This document shows, one piece after another, positions 1-7,024 of a stretch of 14,183 nt of DNA. The translations under genes were made by a program, and so were the position numbers. A model generated the notes under the pieces. It was given only the letters and a program-made list of their open reading frames with translations. It did not search any database and was not told where the DNA came from. Each line of letters opens with the position of its first letter. Position 1 is the first letter of the stretch. This stretch comes from an uncultured Roseateles sp. (GTDB lineage: Bacteria > Pseudomonadota > Gammaproteobacteria > Burkholderiales > Burkholderiaceae): the NCBI GenBank assembly GCA_946480605.1, contig CAMLKW010000110.1, forward strand, positions 1 through 14,183. The letters run 5' to 3'.

Positions 1-259
1 CGACGGTCTCCTGGTGCACGGCTGCAATACCCGCCGCCTGCGCGTCCTGCGTGCGGGCGAAGCGCACGGGTTGGCCGTCCAGCAGGATCTCGCCCGCGTC
101 GGGCGCATGCACGCCGGTCAGCGTCTTGACCAGCGTGCTCTTGCCGGCGCCGTTCTCGCCGATCAGCGCCAGTGCCTGGCCGGGAACTAGATCGAGATCG
201 ACGCCACGCAGCGCCTGCGTGGGGCCGAAGCGTTTGGTGATGCCGCGGAGCTGCAGCAT
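1..259 (-). CDS. Sugar ABC transporter ATP-binding protein, N-terminal part (RhaT/RbsA-like)
   Basis: Only the first 86 residues are in the window; the gene continues past the left edge. Seen: a start MLQLRGITKRFG typical of sugar-import ATPases, a Walker A motif GENGAGKST at residues 34-42, and the Q-loop glutamine at residue 83 in VHQE. Proteins of this class (RbsA, MglA, RhaT) usually carry two ATPase domains and energise uptake of monosaccharides at the inner membrane. The start codon overlaps the stop of the upstream binding-protein gene (TGATG), so the two are translationally coupled and almost certainly one operon. Because the partner looks like RhaS, RhaT is the best guess, but the sugar cannot be read from this fragment. 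Confidence 0.9.
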   Translation of the reverse strand, partial: MLQLRGITKRFGPTQALRGVDLDLVPGQALALIGENGAGKSTLVKTLTGVHAPDAGEILLDGQPVRFARTQDAQAAGIAAVHQETV

Positions 260-1254
260 CAGTACATCTTGGCGAACTTCTCGACGTTGCTCGCATTGAA
301 GGTGAAGGGTTCGGCCATCGCGCCTTCCGCATTCGCGTCCAGCACCATCTTGCCCACGCGGCCCAGCGGCACGCTCTCGCCGGGCACGCCCTTGACCGTG
401 CCCTTCACCAGCGCGTTCGCCGCATGCACCACCGAGTAGCCCAGGTCCACCGGGTTCCAGATCGCAAAGCTCTTCACCGCCCCGCCCTTCACATGGCCCA
501 GCATCTCCGACGGCAGGCCCAGGCCGGTCACGAAGACCTTGCCCGTCATGCGCTCGTCCTGCACCGCGCGGGCCGCAGCGGCGATGCCCACCGTCGTCGG
601 CGCAACGATGACCTTGAGCTTGGGATGGCTCTTCAGCAGGCCTTGCGCCTCGCGGTAGCTCTTGTCGGTCTGGTCGTCGCCGTAGACCACGCTGACCAGC
701 TTGGCCTTGGCATAGGGCGGCGTGGCCAGCGCGGTTTTCATCGCGGCGATCCAGGCGTTCTGGTTGGTGGCCTGCGCGGTGGCGGACAGCACGGCCACCT
801 CGCCGCCGGCGGGCGCTGCGTCCAGTACCAGCGCGGCCAGCTTGGCGCCGATCAGCGGCGTGCTGGACGGCGCCAGGTGCAGCTGCCGGCCGTCCTTGCG
901 CACCATGGAGTCGAAGGACAGCACCTTGATGCCGCGCTGTTGCGCCTTCTTCAGTACCGGCACCAGCGCATCCGGGTCGTTGGCCGAGATGGCGATGGCC
1001 TTGACGCGCTGCGCGATCAGCGCGTTGACGATCTCAACCTGGCCCTCGACCGTGGCCTTGGCCGGGCCGGCGTAGACGATCTCCAGCCCGCCCAGCTCCT
1101 TGGCGGCCTCCTGCGCGCCCTGGCGGGCGGCGTCGAAAAAGCCGTTGCCCAGGCTCTTCACGACCAGGGCGATCTTGTCGGCGGCAAATGCCGGCTGGGT
1201 CAAGGCCAGCGCCGCGACGGCGGCGGCCAGCGTGTTGCGAATTTGGTGCTGCAT
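259..1254 (-). CDS. rhaS: Periplasmic sugar-binding protein, RhaS (rhamnose)-like
   Basis: This 331-residue protein is the substrate-binding subunit of a sugar ABC importer. It has a signal peptide (residues 1-24, cleavage after AFA), followed by a type I periplasmic-binding fold. Stretches such as LVVKSLGNGFFDAA, AISANDPDALVPVLKKA, DGRQLHLAPSS, TNQNAWIAAMK, VIVAPTTVG, VTGLGLPSEM and FAIWNPVDLGYS match what I recall of rhizobial RhaS, which binds L-rhamnose; LsrB-like proteins are the nearest alternative. The start is supported by a GGAGAC ribosome-binding site just upstream. The gene is divergent from the gluconokinase operon across a 141-bp gap that contains a LacI-type operator, so it might share that control, although the operator is about 110 bp from this start. 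Family assignment is firm; rhamnose is likely but unproven. Confidence 0.85.
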   Translation of the reverse strand: MQHQIRNTLAAAVAALALTQPAFAADKIALVVKSLGNGFFDAARQGAQEAAKELGGLEIVYAGPAKATVEGQVEIVNALIAQRVKAIAISANDPDALVPVLKKAQQRGIKVLSFDSMVRKDGRQLHLAPSSTPLIGAKLAALVLDAAPAGGEVAVLSATAQATNQNAWIAAMKTALATPPYAKAKLVSVVYGDDQTDKSYREAQGLLKSHPKLKVIVAPTTVGIAAAARAVQDERMTGKVFVTGLGLPSEMLGHVKGGAVKSFAIWNPVDLGYSVVHAANALVKGTVKGVPGESVPLGRVGKMVLDANAEGAMAEPFTFNASNVEKFAKMY

Positions 1255-1365
1255 GCGTCTCCAATCTGCGGCTCATCGCCGTTCGGGGCGCAGTAGGCCT
1301 CAAAAGTGCGCTGCCACCACCGCATTGCGGGGAACTACGGATCACAACGCTCATGACGGCGATTA

Positions 1366-1379
1366 GGATAGCGCTGTCC
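1366..1379. promoter_or_regulatory. LacI-type operator upstream of gluconokinase operon
   Basis: The sequence GGATAGCGCTGTCC is a 14-bp dyad with one imperfect pair and differs at one base from the perfect palindrome at 6935-6948. It lies in the divergent gap between the RhaS-like gene and the gluconokinase gene, ending 16 nt before the kinase start codon. Palindromes with an AGCGCT core are typical of LacI-family operators (Streptomyces CebR binds TGGGAGCGCTCCCA). The likely binder is the LacI/GntR-type protein encoded at 5732-6778. A site this close to the start would block initiation or early elongation. I could not place a convincing sigma-70 promoter here. Confidence 0.8.
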
Positions 1380-1395
1380 AACACTTCATTGCCTC

Positions 1396-1905
1396 ATGAC
1401 CCAGCCCGCGCCCCCCTCTCTCGTCGTCATGGGCGTTGCCGGCAGCGGCAAGTCCACGCTTGCAGCCATGGTGGCCAAGCGGCTGGGCCGCGTCTGGCTG
1501 GAGGGCGACCAGTTCCACGGCGAGTCCAACCGCAGCAAGATGGCCCGCGGCGAGCCGCTGACCGATGACGACCGCGCCGGCTGGCTGGCCAGCCTCGCCA
1601 TCCAGCTGCAGCAGCGCCCGGGCGTGCTGCTGGCCTGCTCGGCGCTGAAGCGCGTCTACCGCGACCAGCTGCGCGCTGCGTCGCCGGGCCTGCGCTTCGC
1701 GTTCCTGGACATTGCCAAATCGGATGCCAGCGAGCGGGTCCGCACGCGGGGCGGCCACTTCTTCAGTGCCAGCCTGATGGACAGCCAGTTCGAGACGCTG
1801 GAGCCGCCGCTGGGCGAGGTCGGCGTGTTGCAGCTGGATGCGCTGCGGCCGCTGGAAGAACTTCAGGCCAGCGTCTGCGCCTGGCTGGAGCAACCCGCGC
1901 CATGA
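1396..1905 (+). CDS. gntK: Gluconokinase
   Basis: The 169-residue product phosphorylates D-gluconate with ATP to 6-phosphogluconate in the cytoplasm. Length and motifs match the GntK family: Walker A GVAGSGKST (residues 13-21), EGDQFH (36-41), GEPLTDDDRAGWL (52-64), CSALKRVYRDQLR (81-93) and the RGGHFFSASLMDSQF stretch (118-132). It is the first gene of a plus-strand operon; its stop overlaps the symporter start (ATGA at 1902-1905). No clear Shine-Dalgarno precedes the ATG, but the Walker motif begins close behind it, so no later start is possible. A LacI-type operator sits 16 nt upstream. Its role next to a GH94 phosphorylase is explained if that enzyme releases gluconate. Confidence 0.95.
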   Translation: MTQPAPPSLVVMGVAGSGKSTLAAMVAKRLGRVWLEGDQFHGESNRSKMARGEPLTDDDRAGWLASLAIQLQQRPGVLLACSALKRVYRDQLRAASPGLRFAFLDIAKSDASERVRTRGGHFFSASLMDSQFETLEPPLGEVGVLQLDALRPLEELQASVCAWLEQPAP

Positions 1906-3257
1906 AGCAGCCTGCCCTCACCAAGCGCGAGATCGTCGGCTACGGCCTGGGCGACATGGGGTTCAACTTCTACTGGACCAACATCTCGACCTTTTTGCTG
2001 ATCTTCTACACCGACGTGTTCGGCATCACCGCGGCCGCGGCGGCGACGATGCTGTTCGTCGTGAAGATCTTCAACGCCTTCACCGACCCCATGATCGGCG
2101 CCTTCGCCGACCGCACGCAGACGCGCTGGGGCAAGTTCCGCCCCTACCTGCTGTTCATGCCGCTGCCGCTGGCGGTCATCGGCGTGCTGACCTATTCCAC
2201 GCCGGACCTCGGCCCCACCGGCAAGCTGGTGTGGGCCTACGTGACCTATCTGCTGCTGATGACGGTCTACACCGGCGTCAACCTGCCCTACAGCGCGCTG
2301 TCGGGCGTCATCACCGGCGACGCGCGCGAGCGCAATGCGATCAACGCGTCGCGCTTCGTCTGCGGCTTCCTGGGCGGCATGGTCGTCACGGCGGCCACGC
2401 CGCGGCTGGTGCAATGGCTGGGCGGCGACGACCCGACGAGGGGCTGGACGCTGACCATGGCGTTCTGGGGCACGGCCGCCGCAGTCATCTTCGCCATCAC
2501 CTTCGTGACGACGCGCGAGCGTGTGCAGCCGGCGCAGGCCCAGCCCTCCACCGTGCGCCAGGACCTGGCCGACCTGCGCAGCAACAAGCCGTGGATCCTG
2601 CTGTTCATCCTGGCGCTGATCATCATGGTCAGCATCACGCTGCGCATGACCAGCGCGGCCTACTACTTCAAGTACGTGGTCAACCGGCCCGAGCTGCTGG
2701 CCACCTTCGTGCCCGCCTACCTGCTGGCCGCCGCCGCCGGCACGGCGCTGACGCCCTTGCTCGCACGCTTCATAGACAAGCGCCAGCTGATGATCGTGCT
2801 GATGCTGATCTCCACCGTGCTGTCGGCGGCCTTCCTGTTCGTGGACGCGAGCCAGATCTGGCTGATGTACGCGCTGCAGATCGCGTTGGGCCTGGCGCTC
2901 GGCCCCAAGTCGCCGCTGAACTTCTCGATGCTGGCCGACGCGGCGGACTTCAACGAATGGCGCAACGGCCGCCGCGCCACCGGCATGACCTTCGCCGCCA
3001 GCTCCTTCGCGCAGAAGCTGGGCACGGCGGTGGCCGTGGGCGTCATCGGCGCCCTCTTCACGGCGTTGGGCTATGTGCCCAACGCGGCGCAGTCGGCCGA
3101 CTCCCAGGCCGGCATCGTCTGGTTGATGTCGGTCATCCCGGCCGCCTTCACGCTGCTGGCCGCCGTGCTGATGATCTTCTACACGCTGGACAACCCGACG
3201 ATGGCGCGCATCCAGCATGACCTGGCCACGCGCAAGACCTCCTCTCAGACACCATGA
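1902..3257 (+). CDS. GPH-family (MelB-like) glycoside:cation symporter
   Basis: A 451-residue inner-membrane protein with about twelve hydrophobic segments, belonging to the glycoside-pentoside-hexuronide group of the major facilitator superfamily. Diagnostic stretches are [12 protein letters not shown] (14-25), [16 protein letters not shown] (57-72), RWGKFRPYL (75-83) and, in the second half, [18 protein letters not shown]. By comparison with E. coli MelB, D62 matches the coupling aspartate D59, whereas N58 stands where MelB has the sodium ligand D55, which hints at proton rather than sodium coupling. The gene overlaps gntK upstream and the GH94 gene downstream by ATGA. Its substrate is therefore probably the disaccharide or aldobionate that the phosphorylase splits; the sequence alone does not fix the substrate. 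Confidence 0.93.
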   Translation: MKQPALTKREIVGYGLGDMGFNFYWTNISTFLLIFYTDVFGITAAAAATMLFVVKIFNAFTDPMIGAFADRTQTRWGKFRPYLLFMPLPLAVIGVLTYSTPDLGPTGKLVWAYVTYLLLMTVYTGVNLPYSALSGVITGDARERNAINASRFVCGFLGGMVVTAATPRLVQWLGGDDPTRGWTLTMAFWGTAAAVIFAITFVTTRERVQPAQAQPSTVRQDLADLRSNKPWILLFILALIIMVSITLRMTSAAYYFKYVVNRPELLATFVPAYLLAAAAGTALTPLLARFIDKRQLMIVLMLISTVLSAAFLFVDASQIWLMYALQIALGLALGPKSPLNFSMLADAADFNEWRNGRRATGMTFAASSFAQKLGTAVAVGVIGALFTALGYVPNAAQSADSQAGIVWLMSVIPAAFTLLAAVLMIFYTLDNPTMARIQHDLATRKTSSQTP

Positions 3258-5584
3258 TCCACCACCACGACGACGGCGCCCGCTGCGAGCTGACCAGCCC
3301 CACCACGATGCCGCAAGCCGGCGGCTTCCTGTGGAACCGCCGCATGATGATCCAGGTGACCTGCCGCGGCTACGCCACTGCGCAGTTCATGCAGCCCGAA
3401 CCGGCCAAGTACGCGCATGCGCCCAACCTGGAGGCCAAGACCTTCATGCAGCCGGAGCAGGCCTACTACGCCCACCACCCGGGCCGCTTCGTCTACGTGA
3501 AGGACGAGGAGACCGGCGAGCTGTTCTCGGCACCCTACGAGCCGGTGCGGGCGAAGGTCGACAGCTTCAGCTTCACCGCCGGCACGCACGACCTGGCCTG
3601 GACCGTGGAGCACCTGGGCCTGCGCGTGGAGATGCGCCTGGGCCTGCCCACCGACGACGTGGTGGAGCTGTGGGAGCTGCGCGTCACCGACCTGAGCGGT
3701 CGCCCACGGCGTGTCAGCGTCGTGCCCTACTTTCCCATCGGCTACATGTCGTGGATGAACCAGTCCGCCGAATGGCGCACGGACCTGGGCGGCATCGTGG
3801 CCAGCTGCATCACGCCTTACCAGAAGGTGGCGGACTACTTCAAGAACAAGGACCTCAAGGACAAGACCTACTTCCTCTGCGAGCGCACGCCCGACGCCTG
3901 GGAGGCGGCCCAGGCCGCATTCGAAGGTGAAGGCGGGCTGCACAACCCGAGCGCGCTGCAGGCCGAAGCCCTGGCCGGCGGCGACGCGCGCTATGAGACG
4001 CCCGCCGCCTGCGTGCAGTACCGGCTGGCACTGGCGCCGCACCAGAGCGAGTGCTACCGCTTCGCCTTCGGCCCCGCGCTGGACGATGCCGAGATCGCCA
4101 CGGTGCGCGAGACCTACCTCAGCGAAGCCGGCTTCGCCCGCACCCGCGCCGCCTATGCGGCCTACATCGCCGGCGGCCGGGGCTGCCTGCGCATCACCTC
4201 GCCCGACGCGGCCTTCGACCGCTTCGTGAACCACTGGCTGCCGCGCCAGGTCTTCTATCACGGCGACGTCAACCGCCTCAGCACCGACCCGCAGACGCGC
4301 AACTACCTGCAGGACAACCTCGGCATGGCCTACATCGCGCCGAGCGTCACGCGCGGCGCGCTGCTGCACGCCTTGAGCCAGCAGGAAGCCAGCGGCGCCA
4401 TGCCCGACGGCATCCTGCTCATCGAGGGCGCCGAGCTGAAGTACATCAACCAGGTGCCGCACACCGACCACTGCGTGTGGCTGCCGGTCTGCCTGCAGGC
4501 CTACCTGGACGAGACGGGCGACTTCGCGCTGCTGGACGTGGACGTGAACGGCCTGACCGTGGCCCAGCGCCTCGACGCCGCGATGGCCTGGCTGCTCCAG
4601 GACCGCGATGCGCGGGGCCTGAGCTTCATCGCCCAGGGCGACTGGTGCGACCCGATGAACATGGTGGGTTACAAGGGCCGCGGCGTGTCCGGCTGGCTGA
4701 CCGTGGCCGCGGCCTATGCGATGAAGCTGTGGGCCGGCATCAGCGCCGACGCCGATCGCACTGAAGCAGCTTCACGTTGGCAGGTCGCCGCGCAGGAGCT
4801 GAACGATGCCGCCAACCGCCACCTGTGGGACGGCGACTGGTTTGCCCGCGGCATCACGGATGACGACGTCAAGTTCGGCATCGCCACCGACCCTGCGGGC
4901 CGCATCTTCCTGAATCCGCAGTCCTGGGCCATGCTCAGCGGCGCGGCCAGCGATGAGCAACGCGTGAAGATGCTCGCCGCCATCGAGGAACAGCTGGAGA
5001 CGCCGCACGGCGTAGCCATGTTCAACCCGCCCTACCCCCGCATGCGTGACGACGTGGGTCGCGTGACGCAGAAGCACCCCGGCTCGGCCGAGAACGGCGC
5101 CGTCTACAACCACGCGGCGGCGTTCTACATCCACGCGCTGTACGACGCCGGCGAGAGCGACCGCGCCTGGCGCGCGCTGCGCGCGATGGTGGCCGGGCCC
5201 AACGAGGCCGACCTGCTGCAGCGCGGCCAGATGCCGGTGTTCATCCCGAACTACTACCGCGGCGCGCACAAGGAATATCCGCGTACCGCCGGCCGCTCCA
5301 GCCAGCTGTTCAACACCGGCACGGCGGCCTGGGCCTATCGCTCGGTCATCGAAGGCCTGTGCGGCCTGCGTGGGCATGCCGAAGGGCTGCTGGTGAAGCC
5401 GCAGTTGCCGTCGAGCTGGAACAGCCTCAGCGCCGAACGCGAGTTCCGCGGCGCACGTTTCAAGCTGCAGGTGCGCCGCACGGGCGTGGCCCGCGTGCTG
5501 CTGGATGGCGAGCCGCTGGCTGGCGGCCTGGTGCGCAATATCGAAGCCGGGCGCGAGTACCGGCTGGACGTCGACCTGGCCTGA
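3254..5584 (+). CDS. GH94 glycoside phosphorylase, probable cellobionic acid phosphorylase
   Basis: This 776-residue cytoplasmic enzyme belongs to glycoside hydrolase family 94, inverting phosphorylases that split beta-glucosides with phosphate to give alpha-glucose-1-phosphate. Seen: an N-terminal beta-rich part, [12 protein letters not shown] (349-360), the catalytic loop [11 protein letters not shown] (462-472, general acid probably D466), and the ENG..YNHA segment (613-621). R603 and K607, four residues apart just before ENG, and Q190 agree with residues I recall as contacting the gluconate part in the Saccharophagus degradans cellobionic acid phosphorylase structure. Length is close to that enzyme group. 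With gluconokinase as operon partner, cellobionate phosphorolysis to glucose-1-phosphate plus gluconate is the best reading; cellobiose phosphorylase or another GH94 activity is the alternative. The start overlaps the symporter stop (ATGA), without a good Shine-Dalgarno. An N-terminal motif, FMQPE.A.YAH.P, occurs twice (45-57 and 64-76). Confidence 0.88.
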   Translation: MIHHHDDGARCELTSPTTMPQAGGFLWNRRMMIQVTCRGYATAQFMQPEPAKYAHAPNLEAKTFMQPEQAYYAHHPGRFVYVKDEETGELFSAPYEPVRAKVDSFSFTAGTHDLAWTVEHLGLRVEMRLGLPTDDVVELWELRVTDLSGRPRRVSVVPYFPIGYMSWMNQSAEWRTDLGGIVASCITPYQKVADYFKNKDLKDKTYFLCERTPDAWEAAQAAFEGEGGLHNPSALQAEALAGGDARYETPAACVQYRLALAPHQSECYRFAFGPALDDAEIATVRETYLSEAGFARTRAAYAAYIAGGRGCLRITSPDAAFDRFVNHWLPRQVFYHGDVNRLSTDPQTRNYLQDNLGMAYIAPSVTRGALLHALSQQEASGAMPDGILLIEGAELKYINQVPHTDHCVWLPVCLQAYLDETGDFALLDVDVNGLTVAQRLDAAMAWLLQDRDARGLSFIAQGDWCDPMNMVGYKGRGVSGWLTVAAAYAMKLWAGISADADRTEAASRWQVAAQELNDAANRHLWDGDWFARGITDDDVKFGIATDPAGRIFLNPQSWAMLSGAASDEQRVKMLAAIEEQLETPHGVAMFNPPYPRMRDDVGRVTQKHPGSAENGAVYNHAAAFYIHALYDAGESDRAWRALRAMVAGPNEADLLQRGQMPVFIPNYYRGAHKEYPRTAGRSSQLFNTGTAAWAYRSVIEGLCGLRGHAEGLLVKPQLPSSWNSLSAEREFRGARFKLQVRRTGVARVLLDGEPLAGGLVRNIEAGREYRLDVDLA

Positions 5585-5601
5585 GGCATTGCGTATTGGG
5601 G

Positions 5602-5732
5602 CCGAGCGCCGGGCCGCTCCCAAGCCGGCCCGTCTGGCGATGTACACGCGGCTCAATGCCGCGTGTATCGCCGTCCCCTCGGGGGACCAACCAGACCGCC
5701 CGCGTTCAGCGCGGCGGCCTGGGCGAGGGGCT
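5602..5732. repeat. Four-hairpin intergenic repeat, copy A
   Basis: A ~131-bp element fills the gap between the convergent GH94 and LacI-type genes, starting 17 nt after the GH94 stop. It is the homologue of 9981-10111, at about 80-85% identity by hand alignment. Hairpins: I 5610-5616 with 5626-5632 (CGGGCCG/CGGCCCG); II 5636-5651 with 5659-5672, a 14-bp stem with a two-base GT bulge at 5642-5643 and loop CTCAATG; III 5673-5678 with 5682-5687 (GTCCCC/GGGGAC); IV 5691-5700 with 5713-5722, one mismatch. There is no T-run, so it is not a classical intrinsic terminator. A two-way transcription end, a 3'-end stabiliser or a REP-like element are possibilities. Confidence 0.85.
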
Positions 5733-6778
5733 CACGCGCTTGCCCGCTTGAGGACCTGGAAGCCCAGGTCCAGGTTCGGCGTCTCCACCGGCAGCCCGCG
5801 GATCAGCTTGATCAGCATCTGCGCCGCCTGCTCACCGATCTCGCGGCGCGGCGTGGCCACGGTGGTCAGCGACGGCAGCATCTGGTCGCTGCCCGGCAGG
5901 TTGTTGAAGCCCGCCACGGCCACGCGCTGCGGCACCGCCACGCCCAGCCGCAACGCGGCCAGCAGCGCGCCCTGGGCCAGGTCGTCGTTGCAGAAGAAGA
6001 TGGCGTCGGTGTCAGGCGCTTCCTTCAGCACGCGTTCCAGCATCTGCCCGCCCAAGGCCATGGACGACGGCTCGGGCGTCTGCAGCTTGAACACCCGTTC
6101 GCCGAAGCCCGCTTGTTGCATGGCCTGCACATAGCCCTGTCCGCGCTCCAGCGTGCGCGGGTCCAGTTGGGCGGCAACGTAAGCGACGTGCTTCCGACCG
6201 GAGTCCAGCAGGTGTTGCGTGATGGCGCGCCCGGCCTCGCGCTGCGAGAAGCCCACGCTGTAGCAGCCGGGCTCGGTGTCCAGTTCCATCACGTGCACGC
6301 AGGGCACGCCGCTGGCTTCGATGAGCTTCGTGGCCGCGGCGCTGTGGTCGCGCCCGGTCACGATGAGGCCGGCCGGCCGGTGCGCCAGGAAGCTGCGCAG
6401 CACCGCCTCCTCCTCGCCCGCGTCGTAATGCGTGACACCGATCAGCGCCTGGAAGCCGCCGGCCACCAGCGTGGTCTGCGCGGCATCCAGCAGTTCGACG
6501 AACAGCGTGTTGCTTAGCTTGGGGATCAGCACCGCCACATGCGAGCTGCGGCTGGACGCCAGCGCCCGCGCGGCGGGGTCGGGCACGTAGCCCAATTCGG
6601 CGGCGGCGGCCTGCACGCGTTCCACCAGTTCGTGCCCCACGGCCCGCTCGCCGCGCAGCGCGCGCGACACGGTGATGGGGCTGACGCCTGCGGCCGCTGC
6701 CACGTCCGCCAGGGTCACCCGGCCGGTGGCCCGGGTGCGTCGGGCGGGGGCGGCGGGCGGCGGTGTGCGATGGGGCAT
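5732..6778 (-). CDS. LacI-family transcriptional regulator, GntR (gluconate repressor) type
   Basis: A 348-residue DNA-binding regulator. The helix-turn-helix TLADVAAAAGVSPITVSRALRG lies at residues 22-43, the hinge around 68-77, and the rest is a periplasmic-binding-like effector domain. Several stretches align by eye with E. coli GntR, the LacI-family gluconate repressor: ELGYVP, VLIPKLSN.LF, HVAYVAAQLDPRTLERGQGY.QAM, FFCNDDLA.GA, VAVAGFNN and LDLGF near the end. A gluconate-like effector is thus plausible, fitting the neighbouring gluconokinase. It is convergent with the GH94 operon and divergent from the TonB-dependent receptor. Palindromes GGATAGCGC(A/T)ATCC upstream of its own gene, of the receptor and of gntK suggest autoregulation and joint control. 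No internal Met offers another start before the HTH; the Shine-Dalgarno is weak. Confidence 0.93.
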   Translation of the reverse strand: MPHRTPPPAAPARRTRATGRVTLADVAAAAGVSPITVSRALRGERAVGHELVERVQAAAAELGYVPDPAARALASSRSSHVAVLIPKLSNTLFVELLDAAQTTLVAGGFQALIGVTHYDAGEEEAVLRSFLAHRPAGLIVTGRDHSAAATKLIEASGVPCVHVMELDTEPGCYSVGFSQREAGRAITQHLLDSGRKHVAYVAAQLDPRTLERGQGYVQAMQQAGFGERVFKLQTPEPSSMALGGQMLERVLKEAPDTDAIFFCNDDLAQGALLAALRLGVAVPQRVAVAGFNNLPGSDQMLPSLTTVATPRREIGEQAAQMLIKLIRGLPVETPNLDLGFQVLKRASA

Positions 6779-6812
6779 GGCTAGAGAGTATCCCCCATAC
6801 CGAGCTACCGAA

Positions 6813-6822
6813 TAGGCGCCTA
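6813..6822. promoter_or_regulatory. 10-bp palindrome adjoining operator
   Basis: TAGGCGCCTA is a perfect palindrome that directly abuts the operator-like site at 6823-6836, about 35 bp upstream of the LacI-type gene. It could be a second recognition site or part of a composite operator; a short palindrome like this can also arise by chance. Confidence 0.35.
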
Positions 6823-6836
6823 GGATAGCGCAATCC
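6823..6836. promoter_or_regulatory. LacI-type operator upstream of the regulator gene
   Basis: GGATAGCGCAATCC differs at one position from the perfect palindrome at 6935-6948. It is the copy nearest to the LacI-type gene (about 45 bp from its start), so it is the natural site for autoregulation. Its centre is about 112 bp from that of the receptor-side operator, a distance over which a tetrameric LacI-type repressor could form a loop. Confidence 0.7.
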
Positions 6837-6840
6837 CAAA

Positions 6841-6871
6841 GAAGATTGGCTCAAGCCGTTTACCAATCTTC
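6841..6871. promoter_or_regulatory. Inverted repeat with 9-bp arms
   Basis: GAAGATTGG (6841-6849) is exactly inverted as CCAATCTTC (6863-6871), with a 13-nt spacer. It lies between two LacI-type operators in the regulator/receptor gap and shares no sequence with them, so it may be a site for a different dimeric regulator or a weak RNA hairpin. Function unknown. Confidence 0.5.
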
Positions 6872-6877
6872 ATGGGG

Positions 6878-6891
6878 GGACGGCGCTGTCC
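6878..6891. promoter_or_regulatory. Weak LacI-type operator-like site
   Basis: GGACGGCGCTGTCC matches 11 of 14 bases of the perfect palindrome at 6935-6948 and keeps the GCGCT core and GTCC end of the site at 1366-1379. Its centre lies 55 bp from the regulator-side operator and 57 bp from the receptor-side operator, almost midway. This is a weaker candidate than the other three. Confidence 0.4.
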
Positions 6892-6934
6892 GCCAAATGA
6901 CTTCGAGCTTGCCTCGTTTTTTTTGGAAGCATCG

Positions 6935-6948
6935 GGATAGCGCTATCC
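6935..6948. promoter_or_regulatory. LacI-type operator, perfect palindrome, upstream of the receptor gene
   Basis: GGATAGCGCTATCC is a perfect 14-bp palindrome, 76 bp upstream of the TonB-dependent receptor start, following a run of eight T. It defines the motif seen, with single changes, at 1366-1379 and 6823-6836. A repressor here would control the receptor promoter, whose -35 and -10 boxes I could not assign with confidence. Confidence 0.8.
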
Positions 6949-6950
6949 AT

Positions 6951-6966
6951 TAAACAAGTTTGTTTA
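6951..6966. promoter_or_regulatory. Inverted repeat TAAACAA-GT-TTGTTTA
   Basis: Two exact 7-bp arms with a 2-nt spacer, beginning two bases after the perfect LacI-type operator. It is AT-rich in otherwise GC-rich DNA and has a different sequence from the operator. It may be a site for another regulator or lie in the -10/start region of the receptor promoter. Function unknown. Confidence 0.5.
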
Positions 6967-7024
6967 GGAAACAACGCCGCCTGCCGGTACCCAAGGCAGC
7001 TCCGCTGCCCATTCAGGAGACAAC

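Noticed and set aside
1255..1395. Sigma-70 promoter boxes for the gntK operon, such as TAGGAT at 1364-1369
   Set aside because: No acceptable -35 box lies at a normal spacing, so I do not call a promoter.
1838..3220. Long open frames in both directions over the symporter (460 codons plus, 451 codons minus)
   Set aside because: The products are Arg/Ala/His-rich and low in complexity, while the overlapping 1902-3257 frame encodes a clear membrane transporter.
3245..4471. A 408-codon minus-strand open frame over the GH94 gene
   Set aside because: Composition is that of an antisense shadow, with no motif or ribosome-binding site; the GH94 frame has catalytic motifs.
5585..5731. An insertion-sequence end or attachment site in the repeated intergenic element
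   Set aside because: No transposase, terminal inverted repeat pair or target duplication is visible; structure and position fit a gene-end hairpin element better.
6012..6866. A second minus-strand frame over the LacI-type gene that extends further upstream
   Set aside because: The product is Arg/Gly-rich without a helix-turn-helix; the 5732-6778 frame has all family motifs.
6779..7024. A CRISPR-like array suggested by several dyads in the divergent gap
   Set aside because: The dyads differ from each other and there are no regular direct repeats with spacers; they fit operator sites.
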